Source: Sisyra terminalis (Eukaryota; Arthropoda; Insecta; Neuroptera; Sisyridae). From it: a stretch of DNA of 64,000 nucleotides. The DNA lies in NCBI GenBank assembly GCA_958496175.1, contig OY292280.1:13888001-13952000 (forward strand). Direction: 5' to 3'. The notes beneath the pieces are model-generated. The model saw only the letters and a program-made list of their open reading frames with translations. It searched no databases and was not told the origin of the DNA. The position numbers and the translations under genes were made by a program. Of this stretch, positions 12,001-23,537 are shown piece after piece (the first letter of the stretch is position 1; each line of letters starts with the position of its first letter).

Positions 12001-14279
12001 CGTCATGTTACGTCACGTTATGTCAGTAGGTTACCCAAAAGTATAATTATCTTCCTTGTACTGAATAGGTATTATGCAACGCAAGCGCTTTAGATGTATG
12101 CATTTTCAATATTCATACTTATCAACTTATAAGTTATAACTTATAACTTATTTTTAATTAACGATATTGACTTTTAGTGCAAAAAATATAGTTGTAATTA
12201 TGAGAAAAATATTAAAATATATTTTTATATTCTCAAAAGTTTTTCATTATCGTTACTGTTCGATGAAAAAAATACATTTTTTTATCGAAATAAAATAGGT
12301 AATGGCTAACATAAATCATCAAAACTACATTTTCTGATAAGAAAACCGCATTTTTGTTAATTATTAGCACAGAAATTGACCAAGTATGTGCAAAAGTATT
12401 TGAATATATCGAATCGATAAATTTCAATTTTAAACTAGCGTAAAGAAAACAACATCCAATTACTAAATGGAAACAGGACAAAACGGAAATCAATTGTGAT
12501 AATATAAGTTTATCGATCAAAAATCATAACAGATCTTAGATCTACTTTTGACTATTATTAAAAAATGTGATAACAAATGAAATACGTCACCTGCATATCA
12601 TTTGTTTTAACTATTACGTTTGCGTAAACGGTGAAATCAATTAATATTGTTTCTGTCGTTTTATTATCATTACGATATTGGTAAGTAAATTGGTCCATTA
12701 AAGATAATTTTTCATAAAAAATGTATAACGTAGCATGGAAAAACTATCGAGTCAAAATAAAATTACAGTTTACTACTCATTTCATAACACAAAATGTTAT
12801 TAAATTTTAACAAGCAAAAACCAATTAAATTGCAAAATATTTGTACAAAAATCATACCTTAAGATGATTAAAAACAATTGAATCAGATAAGAATTGATTT
12901 TTTTATATTTATTTGTACATTTTGATACATTGTTACAGTTGATATCGAAAAGAACATAAACGGAGCCCAAATTGTACAAAATCAACGAAACTAGACCGAT
13001 TTTTTCCCTATTGCGTATTTTATCGGATTAACTCATGATGGGCACTGAAAACGGTAAGACTAAAGCAATGATACCAACTTCTCTTATCCTTCCACAGCCT
13101 GTGTTGAAATTCTTTCAAATATAAGATATTTTTCTCGTTTACTCAATATTTTTTATTTGGAATCAATTTTATGAAGATAGTTTAAAAAGGTTTTATCGCT
13201 ATTTATCTCATAACTGATAAGTTACTATCTGCTTAATATTAACAATTACGATAGAAGATTTAATGGAGGAATTTTTTTTTTTTTTATTGATACTATGGTA
13301 GAACGTACGATAGGCATGTATTTGCGTGAAAATCTTGAATGGATTGTAAAATTGAAACTTTTCCACTGAGATTTGATAGTTAGCACAATGAAGTTCCGTT
13401 TATTAAGATAAATGAATTAATTGAGTCGTAAGAGTCGTGAGAAAATGAGATTTGCTTGATTTTACAATTCAGTTTAACTCTTTTCCTCGTTGTGAAAACC
13501 GAAGTGTAAGCGATTTTCTAATCGCAGTAATTAAATAGATTTAATGATATTACCTGTACTAGACCAGGTAAGTACTTTTAAGATAGATATGCCAATAAAA
13601 TCTGCTTTCGTATTCATTTTTTCGCAAATTTTCTTCCACTAGTCCATCTTCAGTGCCTGTAACCATTTCTTTGTGGTAAGATAATCATTTTCTTACTTTA
13701 CCCGAACAATTTCAATTGAAAAAATAATCAACAGAGAAAGAAATCAAAAATTAAAAAAAGAAATCGCATTGAAATTTAGGTAATACTATTTCAATTGAAG
13801 TTAATGGTTTCTGATTTCAAAATGGAGGGCAATAAAAAACAAATGAAACTATAATCGCTACCAATTACAATTGTAACTGCTAACAAGTCGTAGTTTCAAA
13901 TCGTTTAGTTATTAAATTTATTGACCTAATAAGCTTTATTAAAATTATCGAACCATATACTTTTTAAAATTAATTAAAAACCAAGTTTGTTGAACAATTC
14001 TTTGATTTTTTTCTTTGTAGATTTAATTGCCTTCTAGTCGTTGAATATCATTCAAATATAGCACTTAAAAACTTTATCAAGCTTAAAATCAATCAAGATT
14101 ATCATTATAAACTTAAATTACTAATAAATAGCAATCATTGGCGGGTTTTAACCCGCCAAAAATTAAATAAAACCGCTTTACACAATGGTTCAATGACATT
14201 GCACTTTTGATTGATGAAAAAATCGAAAAGCTTCATTATAAACATCTTCAAATTAAACAATTCTAAAAACTTTAATTAA
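12001..14279. other. AT-rich intergenic stretch
   Basis: No gene seen. A local palindrome, TTATAAGTTATAACTTATAA, lies near 12128. Open frames here are short and low-complexity. Confidence 0.5.
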
Positions 14280-14399
14280 GTTTTTTTTTTTTTTAATTGT
14301 CATTTACTTTTTTGCCACCTCATGACGATGGTCAGAGGAATGTAAATATTTTCTAATTTTATAAACTCAGACTAATGTAGGCTAGGGACCCTACCGGTT

Positions 14400-15090
14400 C
14401 AATTCCTACCAAATAAATTAAAAATTGTCATTTACCGACGCTTTATAACTGCTAAGTAGAGATTGCAATACCGATAAACCGGAATATTTTGAGCGATTTT
14501 TACAATTTTTTTAATTCCGGCATTTACAAGTTTAAATGCCGTTTATTTGGTATTTACCAATAAATTTTTAAATTGTCCCCTTAAATGTTCAGGGGTTGTC
14601 AATATAGCCAAATAGTATACGTTTCCGTTTTCGGTAGCTGGTCATTTTTGCAAAACATCTTAATTCCAGGCTTAGTGACAGTAAAACTGATAGACTAAAT
14701 GTTTATAGATTTCTAGTTAGACTAGATATTTATAGCTTTTTGTGATTTAAATAGGAAATATTTATTTTCATCCTTTATTCTTTTGTGATTCTTTATATTC
14801 TATTATAAATTATAAGATATAAGTAACTTTTGGAGTTATTTACCCTTTCAAATAAAACTGGCAAATAAAACAAAAAAACGCGCATGTTTTCTTTCATTTT
14901 CTAAAATTCCTTCTACCGGTATACCGGAATCGGATTTTTAGTCCGATATTGCAATTTCTCCTACTAAGGTGTTTAGTAACTCTAAAGTTAATAAAAATCC
15001 GTAATCGAGAAATATCGAAAATGTTCTAGAACCCAAAACCTCAGTTTTGAAGCAGTCGCTTGAACCATTCGGCCACCAATTGGCTAGAGT
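14400..15090 (-). mobile_element. SINE split by a hAT MITE
   Basis: The SINE body (TTACCGACGCTTTATAACT) ends at 14456 and resumes at 14961 (AAGGTGTTTAGTAACTCTA). It runs into a tRNA-like head near 15085, which on the minus strand reads TGGTGGCCGAATGGTTCAAG. Only the insertion at 14457-14960 interrupts it. Confidence 0.7.
14457..14960. mobile_element. Non-autonomous hAT element, TAGAGATTGCAAT ends
   Basis: Left end TAGAGATTGCAATACCG; the right end reads GAGAAATTGCAATATCGG on the minus strand. Flanks CTGCTAAG (14449-14456) and CTACTAAG (14961-14968) form an 8-bp target duplication with one mismatch. The interior has CCGGTATACCGG-type palindromes and no transposase frame. Confidence 0.8.
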
Positions 15091-15151
15091 GGTTTTTATT
15101 TTTATTTTTAATCAATGATCTTTGATTAAAAAATAAATTTACAAGGTTTTT

Positions 15152-15376
15152 GGCTCAAGTTTACTTTAGCACACCCACAATCTGGCAATGTTGCATTTTC
15201 GATTTTGTTTTTAATTTAATTCGCGCTATTTTTGTTTATTCAATTCTAATATGGTATAATTCTATCTTTTGTGGCTAAATTTTCATTGTGGACCGATTTA
15301 ATCGCGAATTAAATTAAAAACAAAGTCGACAATGCAACGTTGTCAGATTGTGGGTGTGCTAAAGTACACATGCGCC
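15152..15376. mobile_element. MITE family A copy 3
   Basis: Complete copy with a perfect 8-bp duplication AGGTTTTT on both sides. It lies about 2.7 kb upstream of the glucuronyltransferase start codon. Confidence 0.9.
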
Positions 15377-15855
15377 AGGTTTTTAATAATTACCTTTTTA
15401 TTAATGTAAAGAAAAAAAAAATGTATAGTAAAAATTTTAATGTTTTGTTCAAACGTGCACCATTTCGCGAAAAAACCAAATATCGAAAAAATCCTACGTA
15501 CGTCTCTTGCTGTTGTTATATAGAAACTAAAAATTTTCGGGATTTTGTTCCGGGACCAAAATTAAGGAGGTTACATCTTCGGCCATGGACCCATCTAAAA
15601 AATGAGGCGCCTCCGAAGAAATGCTGGACAGCCGCCATTTTGAATTTAATTGACACGAAAAAATTTGTATTTGTATATTAAAACCTAAATTATAAAACCT
15701 CTTTCACAGATTTTCGATTAATCTTTTTGTTGAGTCACAAAAAAATCATAAATTATGCCCATTTTTTCACTCTCTAGACCAGCTTCCCTCCTTAAACAAC
15801 CTGAAATTTCTTCTTTATTTTAGTTGGTAAAGGCAATTGAAATGTAATGATTTCA

Positions 15856-16114
15856 ACAGTAGAACGCCAATTATCCGAACGCCGATTAACCGAATCGGTC
15901 CTAAGCGTAATTGAAGACGCTACAATTATATTATTGTTATAATAATAATTATTATTGAACGTGAACGAAAACAAAACGTTTGTTTTGCTTCCAATATTAA
16001 GTTTTTTTCAGTTCGTTTTTTTTTTTTATTACCAGTCTATATCTAATTATCCGAATTTTTGTTTATTCGAATCGACTCCAGGTTCAATTACTTCGGATAA
16101 TCGGCGTTCTACTG
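15856..16114. mobile_element. pogo/Tigger-type MITE, copy 1
   Basis: Ends CAGTAGAACGCCAATTATCCG and CGGATAATCGGCGTTCTACTG, followed by TA on the right. The ends resemble Tigger-type terminal repeats. The inner frame encodes nothing recognisable. Confidence 0.8.
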
Positions 16115-16438
16115 TACCTCCAAAATATTTTTTTTTAACTAGAAAGAATTCAATTGTTTTATAGGTGGCAGGATATGAAACAATTGACATTTACTTGAAC
16201 GAATAATCAAAGTATTTTTTTGTGTTCTTAATTATATAGGAAGAGATTTAGGTAGCTGAATAATTATCAAAGAATAGAATTTGTCAAATTAGCGCTGTAA
16301 TTTAGGTGCCAGATGAGTTTGGATTGAATCTGAAATGTTTTTGTGACCCAAAACGCCTGATGAAGTTGCGATAGTCATCTTAAACAACCTGAGATTTTAT
16401 TTTAGTTAGTAAAGGCAATTGAAATGTAATGATTTCAA

Positions 16439-16695
16439 CAGTAGAACGCCAATTATCCGAACGCCGATTAACCGAATCGGTCCTAAGCGTAATTGAAGAC
16501 GCGACAATTATATTATTGTTATAATAATAATTATTATTGAACGTGAACGAAAACAAAACGTTTGTTTTGCTTACAATATTAAGTTTTTTTCAGTTCGTTT
16601 TTTTTTTTATTACCAGTCTATATCCAATTATCCGAATTTTTGATTATTCGAATCGACTCCAGGTTCAATTACTTCGGATAATCGGCGTTCTACTG
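16439..16695. mobile_element. pogo/Tigger-type MITE, copy 2
   Basis: Same element as at 15856 inside the second tandem unit, differing by scattered substitutions. Confidence 0.8.
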
Positions 16696-16860
16696 TACCT
16701 CCAAAATTATTTTTTTTAAGAAGAAAGAATTCAATTGTTTTATAGGTGGCAGGATATGAAACAATTGGCGTTTACTTGAGCGAATAATAAAAGTATTTTT
16801 TTTATGTTCTTCATTATATAGGAAGTGATTTAGGTAGCTGAATAATTATTAAAGAATAGT

Positions 16861-18049
16861 AGGATTAAAAGTAATAAATTTCAACTTATAAATTTATATT
16901 ATATGCTTAAATCTTAATAAAATTATCCTTGAATTAAATTTTCTTTGTAGTTCAATCAAGGGACAAAAAGAATGCATGTGAATTATGTGTTGAAGGTAGC
17001 AAAAGCTCGGTTAGTTAGGTATCGTGTTGTTATTTTCGATTGAGTGGTAAGAGGGTAGTGATTTGTTTATTTTCACCCCTAAAGTTGCCAGCGCACTGGC
17101 CAGCCATTTGGCATTGGTGCCAGTGAACTTGCGCAGCATTGCAGTGTGTTATGGACTTAATAAACAAACGACATAGAATAATTTATTCCGGGACATTCCA
17201 ATTTATCAATTGAAATAAAAATAAAAACGGAACTCATCTTGTTTGATATATGTAGCAGAATGTAAAACATACGAGAAACGGTCACGTCTAAAACCACCCT
17301 AATTGGCACAATACCCTCAGCGAAAATAATTTCTCCAGTAGAAAAATATGCGAAGTTGCATTGGCGATTCATGTGAACAATTCGACGAAATTTGTTGTGC
17401 TTTTGGATGCGGAAAATGTCGACATTTATCTGGAATTTGCACGTTTTATGAGTGTCGTCACATTGTGGGGGACGATTTGGCAAAAGTCGGGAAAATTTAA
17501 ATAAAATCAATATTTTTCTAGTACGGGAACAAGTTTGGTTGAGCAATTATTTAATTCACGATGATAACGAGAGATTGTTGTTTTTCTGATTACTATTCCT
17601 ATACGATAACAGTTTCAGGAAGCTATATTGAGAAAAAAAAACACCCCCGCAGTATTATCTTTATCGTTTGAAAAACTTTCATTTTTCAAACAAATCACTC
17701 GTTTTTTAAATCAATTTCTCAACTATACGGTAAGTTGGTGCAACAAAAACATTCCTTTTTAAATAATTATAAAAATAATTCAAATAAATACCTAATTGAA
17801 AAACATGTAATAATCATACAATTCGATTTGATCATTTTATAATATCTCGTGAGATATTCAATTAAATATTGGAAAAAATAATACATATACACATATAATA
17901 ATTTGCGGAAGAAGAAAAAAAATTGCAATGATAGCAAAAAAAATCCAACTAACAATTGAACCAAACAAATGAAACCAGAGTTGTAAAAATGAATTATTTT
18001 GCAAAATAACTTTCCTCTGATTTCAGTAACACAATCCAGTGATCACATC
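16861..18049. promoter_or_regulatory. Upstream region and probable 5' UTR of the glucuronyltransferase
   Basis: Unique sequence with a higher-GC patch at 17050-17150. A TTTCAG acceptor at about 18021-18026, just before the start codon, suggests a 5' UTR intron. The upstream exon was not located. Open frames at 17157-17546 (minus) and 17767-17964 (minus) show no family resemblance. Confidence 0.4.
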
Positions 18050-21000
18050 ATGCGATATTCCAGAAAAATGTACGTATTGGTAGTGGTGACACTTTGCATT
18101 GTACTCTACCAATATCACATGACGAAATTCTGGGCTCCTCTAGTAAGCCACCAAAAATACCATCCACAACAAATATCTAATCAATTTTTACATTTTAGAC
18201 CAATGAGATTAAGATTAATGATGAGCCGATTTTGTATATAATTACTCCGACATACTATCGAGCAGAACAAATGGCAGAGTTGACCCGACTTTCGCATACT
18301 TTAATGTTGGTTCCCAATGTTTATTGGCTGGTCATTGAAGATGGAAACCAAACATCACAAAGTATAAACGATTTACTGGTCAGAACTGGTATCAGATTTC
18401 ACTATATGGTTGCTCCAATGCCGGCTATATACCGAAACCGGAAAGTCAAACCACGAGGAGTCTCAAATCGGAACAAGGGACTCAACTGGATTCGCTCTAA
18501 TGCCAATTCAGGAGTATTCTATTTCGCTGATGATGACAATACTTACGACTTACAACTGTTTCAAGAAGTAAGAGCAATGCTTTTCAAGAAGAATTATTAA
18601 AAAAAACTTTATAATCATAAGTCAAATACCTCTTCAATTACTTGAACTATATGTATTCGTTACTTAGTAACGAGTATAAATTTGGTTTAAAAAAAAAACA
18701 AATTGGAAACTAACCACTTTGGGTCACGACCTCTGGTGGCCAAAAAAAAAATACTATTTTTTGTGTGTACTTTAATGTACAACTATATCAAGTAGCTAAC
18801 TAATTCATGTAGTAGAACACAAATTTTAAATTAAATCAACTTCTTGTATAAAAAAAAACAGTTTACTGTGCCATGGTTATGGTAGTAAATTTTGTTTAAA
18901 TCTATAGTTTTTGGGATGCCTGGTAGCATTTTAACGACTTAGTGAATTGCTTTAAAATTTAAGTAAGGAACATTCTACTAAGTAATATCAGGATCACTCT
19001 GAGGATTACCCTGAGGATCACCCAGGATCATCCTGATATTATTATTGTTATTTATACTGGAATTAAACCGTACATAAAATGGGTTCCACTAAGTTTTTAG
19101 TTGCTTGGTAGCATTTTGACATACCTTCATAACATTCTTAAAGAAATAAAAATCTATTCAAATAAGTAGAACACAAATTTTAATTTAAATCAACTTCTTG
19201 TATAAAAAAAAACAGTTTATTGTGCCATGAATGGTTATGGTAGTAAATTTTGTTTACATCTATAGTTTTTGGGATGCCTGGTAGTATTTTAATGACTTAG
19301 TGAATTGCTTTAAAAAGTAAGTAACGAACATTCTACTAAGTAATATCAGGATCACCTTGAGGATCACCCTCAGGATAACCCAAGGACAACCTCATATTAT
19401 TATTATTGTTATTTATACTGGAATTGAACCTTACATAAAATGGATTCTACTAAGTTTTTAGTTGTTTGGTAGCATTTTAACATACCTTCATAACATCCTT
19501 AAAGAAATAAAAACATATTAAAATAATAATACAACCTCAACTTATAGGCAATTCTTTGATTTCACACAATACGTAGCCATGTTTTTTTAATTCCGGCCTG
19601 CTGGCCCGTTCTCATTACGAATAGCTTTAGTATAACAGTTCCAATTTTAAATTGGTTCATTAAATTATTGTTACGAGAAATTACATTAATGAAGAGGTCC
19701 TCAACCTTTTTAAGCACAATCTAGGTTGTCGGTGACGGACAATATTTATTTTTAAAGATACATCAATGGCACAGATCCCTTTTAAACAAGTCATCTGGCA
19801 ACGTTTCATTTTATATTTCAATTCGCAAATAAATCGACGTTGTCAGATATTTATGTATTTAAAAGTGTGCCAATTTTATTAAGAATTACTCATACTATAT
19901 GTGAAAAACTAAAAATATTTAGGGACCACTGCAATAATTTATTGTCATATGTAAAGTAATAAGTCTTATATAAATAATAAATTATTCATTTTAATTAGTA
20001 TAACTCTACGAATTTACTTTACAAATATTTGTCTGTTAATCTATGATAAGAATGTCGGATAAGTTTATCACATCGATAGTGTCGCGGATACGATTTTTTC
20101 TCAAAAATGTCTTAAGTCCCTATATAGTTATCTAAAGTAAAAAAAAAGCAAATCGAGGGAATTGAAATCATTTCTGTTACAATTTTTAAGGACATTTCCG
20201 GGACTGGGGAATTAGACTAAATTAGATTGGGTTCCAGTTCCAGAGCTAATGTTTAGCTCTTGCTCCAACTGCAGCATTGGATCTTAATTGCCATAATTTA
20301 TACCATTGATAATGGTTTCATTGGTCTCCAGCTCTAACTCCCCAATTCTGGTCACTTCTCTAATATTAACTTGATTGGAACTGTAAAATTTACTATTTTT
20401 TTTAGATAAGATACACGAAAACGGTGTCTATGTTTCCTGTGGGATTGGTAACGAAACTAGGCGTCAGTACTCCAATTGTTCGAAATGGTCTTTTTGATGG
20501 CTTTTACGACGGATGGCAAGGTGGACGAAAGTTTCCAGTTGACATGGCAGGTTTCGCCGTTTCCGTAAAATTTTTTCTTACCCGGCCGAGTGCCAAAATG
20601 CCGTTTAAACCTGGTTACGAGGAAGATGGCTTCCTTCGCAGTCTGGCACCACTTGAGCCAGCAAATATTGAGCTTTTGGCATCAAATTGTACAAAAGTAA
20701 TTGAGTCTAATTTGGTAGATACTTGGTTTGAAGCGATTTTGGATTACATTAAATTTTGATAAATTGAATTGGCAAGAATGCCAATTGATAATTTGCTTTT
20801 GTTATAAAGTATTACTCTAATACAGTGGTTTTTATTCTGGGTTCAATCGAACTTCAGGTGTTCGGTGAGTCAGTCTCGCGGGTTCGATGGAGGTCAAGAC
20901 AAGTCTTACATGTATCTCCATCTATCGCATCAAACAAGAAATCACCGTATTATATGTACACATATTTAATTATGATTTATTTTTTCAGATTTATGTATGG

Positions 21001-21093
21001 CATACCCAAACAAAGAAAAACGACAAATCGTCACCACTAGACACCAAATATCAAAATACAAATTTAGTGGAATTGAAGAAAAACATGTTCTAG
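18050..21093 (+). CDS. GlcAT-I: Beta-1,3-glucuronyltransferase, GlcAT-I-like (4 coding exons)
   Basis: Golgi type II glycosyltransferase (GT43) that adds glucuronic acid to Gal-Gal-Xyl and completes the proteoglycan linker. Exons: 18050-18142, 18199-18567, 20406-20696, 20989-21093, all in phase 0; 285 residues. Residues about 7-22 (MYVLVVVTLCIVLYQY) form the single membrane anchor. The catalytic domain starts at ILYIITPTYYRAEQMAELTRLS; the metal-binding DDD is at 142-144 (FADDDNTY), then VSMFPVGLV and FPVDMAGFAV. The last exon begins IYVWHTQTKK, where most family members have WHTRTEK. The stem is very short, so the protein is near the lower length limit of the family. VSMFPVGLV and FPVDMAGFAV fit GlcAT-I better than GlcAT-P/S, but the subtype is an inference. 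The ATG at 18050 was chosen because upstream in-frame codons lie across a TTTCAG acceptor. Confidence 0.9.
18568..20405 (+). other. Glucuronyltransferase intron 2
   Basis: 1.8-kb intron containing the tandem duplication at 18812-19527 and a decayed MITE family B piece near 19770-19870 (CATCTGGCAACGTTTCATTTT). No coding signal in it. Confidence 0.6.
18812..19527. repeat. Tandem duplication, two 355-bp units
   Basis: Units 18812-19165 and 19166-19527 both start GTAGAACACAAATTTTAA and end near AAAGAAATAAAAA. Each contains a run of GGATCACCCTGAGGAT-like short repeats that can fold on themselves. Confidence 0.85.
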
Positions 21094-23537
21094 CCTTGAT
21101 TGATAATTATTGGTGATACAAATAGTAAACTTCCTCAAATATTTCCTCTTCTTCGTCCATAGGTCAACAAACCAATGGCAACATAGTCTTACCAGCATTT
21201 TTTTTTTAGTATTTAAATATTTAACATAAAGCTAACGAAGCTGAAAATTTTCAGTTTAATCAAGAAACCTGAGTGCTTCATCACATAATATATTTAACAA
21301 AAAATAGCTTAAATATTTGGGTTATATTTTCTCAGTTTTTTTTTTTGAAAAGAAAAGGTTTTTCTTTAAGTTTTACTTAGATTTATACAAAAACATATAA
21401 GACTTGAATTTTCAAAATGATTCCATTAGATAGTTTTATATACAAATTATTTAAACAAGTTTAAAACGTGATTCGATATGTGATTTAAGAAAAAAAAACC
21501 AAGAAAAATAAAATACAAACAATTTAATTCAATGGCATCAAAAGAAGAACTATAAATGTTTATAGTTTTTCTTTAGTCAGAAATCATCAAAATCCCAAAT
21601 AAACCATTCTAAATTGTGAAACAAAGAAAAGGCAATACAGATTGACTACCGATTTCCATAACCCTCAATTGTTTTAGTTCATTTTTACATATTCTATTGT
21701 ACATATTGCTAAGAAATTAAATTTAGAAAATTCTAGTCTTTGCTCATTATTTGTAAAAAAACAAAAGAAAATTTCGTCTAGTCACCCCATATAATTTACC
21801 GGAATGCAAAATGGGCACAGTTGGAACCGTAAGGAATTGTATGAAAATTTTCGAATTTTCAGTCGTCTCGAAACTAGTTCAAATGTCTCAGAAACTTACA
21901 TTTAAGTTGTAGAGCAGTAATTTTCAAAATAATTGCAGATAATCGGTGAAAAAAACAAACAAACATGATATGTGATCATTTCTTTAAATTAAGTAAAATA
22001 ATGAGCTCAAGTATGAATTATTTTTTATAAAACTAGAAACATTTTAAACATCGCCTAATTTAATACTATTTAAACAAATAATAATATAATTGGCACTTTT
22101 ATTATACCTTTTAGCCAATATAACGCCGCTTTTCTGGCAAGCCCACTGACAATCGGATTTAATATAAATAAGCTTTCCCCAAAAAAGGAAAATGTTTATT
22201 ACTTGATTTAATTGTAAAGAAAATCGTTTGTTAAATGAAATATTGGTATAGTAAGACCCCGCGGAACTTTGTTTTAGTATTACACAAATTTGGATTCTTT
22301 AAACTACAGTTCTGCAATATACAATCAAGTTATAGTATTAATTTTAGTAAATACCGCATTAATATGAATAGAAAAATGTAATTCCTTTTTTACTATTTTT
22401 CTATTGTTCTTATAGAATGTTCACCTATCTGAAATTCGGTTAACGCGGTTTCGGTTAGCACTGGAACTTATCCTGTGCGTTAAGCGAGGTCTTACAGTAT
22501 TTATTTTTGGGGGAACCTTAATTTTATTCAAAATATTATCATAAAGTATTGGATATTTATATGCATATCGTTAGGTATTAATTACAGCACCATTAACAAT
22601 AAAAGCACTAAAATCACCTCATATGTTCATTTCGAGTGAAATGTAGTAAGATAGATTGAAAAAAATTCTATATATTTTTTACTATAGAGGACGAATTAAA
22701 ATAGTACAAATTAAATGACAAAACATTTTTCATGTATGAAACTTATAAGCAATTTTCTTCGTGCACATTACGTCTAAAATAATATTACTATTGTAGGATA
22801 AACCACCGATTGATTTGAGGTTTTTGAATTTGTACAAAAAATAAAATACGAATGTTTTTCTTGTACGAGTTATGATATCATTTTGTGATATAAATTTATA
22901 ATTCAGGGAATGAAAATGCCTCAACACATATACTTCACGTTGCAATAATTCTACTAATGCCTTGTTTATAAATCATTTGGCAAATCGGCTTAAATTTTCG
23001 TCACTTTTCACATTTATTGAATAGTCCAAATTAAATGCAATCAATTAATTCCAATTTTCTTGGTACTAACGTTTTTAATTGTTCTTGACAAACACCTGAT
23101 CGGTGTAGCTTATTTCGACTTTAGGCATTGAGAAATTCAATTCTCAAATACAAATTAAAGTGAATAAATCAATAAAAGCGATAAATGATTTCAGTATTCA
23201 AATATTTCACATTGAATGCTGCACAAATTCACGAAAAAGCTAAGATTTGCAAAATGAATATTTAATTCCAGTAAGTGAAAACAATTGAATTTTCCAGTTT
23301 TGACTTCCAATTGATACATTTATTCTATTGCAAAATGTATGAAATAATTACGGAACAATCAGTACGAATATTTATTAAATTATTTACCAAGCATTAATAT
23401 TACAGATTATTATATATATATATATATATATAAAATAATTACAAGTGCTGTACTATTAACAAAGAAAACAGCAAATTTTGTAATGTATTTTTTTTTTGTT
23501 TGAAAAATTACAGTTTGAAAGAAATATATACAAAAAT
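21094..23537. other. Region between the convergent GlcAT-I and ARD genes
   Basis: 3' UTRs and AT-rich spacer. It holds one probable pogo-type MITE (22250-22498) and a (TA)n run at 23410-23431. No gene seen. Confidence 0.5.
22250..22498. mobile_element. Probable pogo-type MITE
   Basis: Left end TAGTAAGACCCCGC; the right end reads CTGTAAGACCTCGCTTAACG on the minus strand. TA lies on both sides, and CGGTTAACGCGGTTTCGGTTA lies near the right end. The arms are diverged. Confidence 0.5.

Larger units (their letters stand above)
15793..16860. repeat. Tandem duplication of a 480-bp unit
   Basis: Unit 1 (about 15793-16258) and unit 2 (about 16378-16860) are near-identical. Both begin TTAAACAACCTGA, run through a complete pogo-type MITE and end AGGTAGCTGAATAATTAT. 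Because both contain the MITE at the same place, the duplication came after its insertion. Confidence 0.85.

Noticed and set aside
15340..15681. 113-codon plus-strand frame
   Set aside because: Begins inside a MITE family A arm and runs through AT-rich spacer; chance frame.
17157..17546. 129-codon minus-strand frame upstream of GlcAT-I
   Set aside because: No recognisable motif, atypical composition and no splice or family support.
20697..20759. VIESNLVDTWFEAILDYIKF as the normal C-terminus of GlcAT-I
   Set aside because: A GTAATT donor and a downstream TTTTTTCAG exon give IYVWHTQTKK, which matches the family. The open frame is intron.
23410..23431. (TA)n run as a regulatory element
   Set aside because: Ordinary microsatellite; similar TA runs occur at about 341-375.
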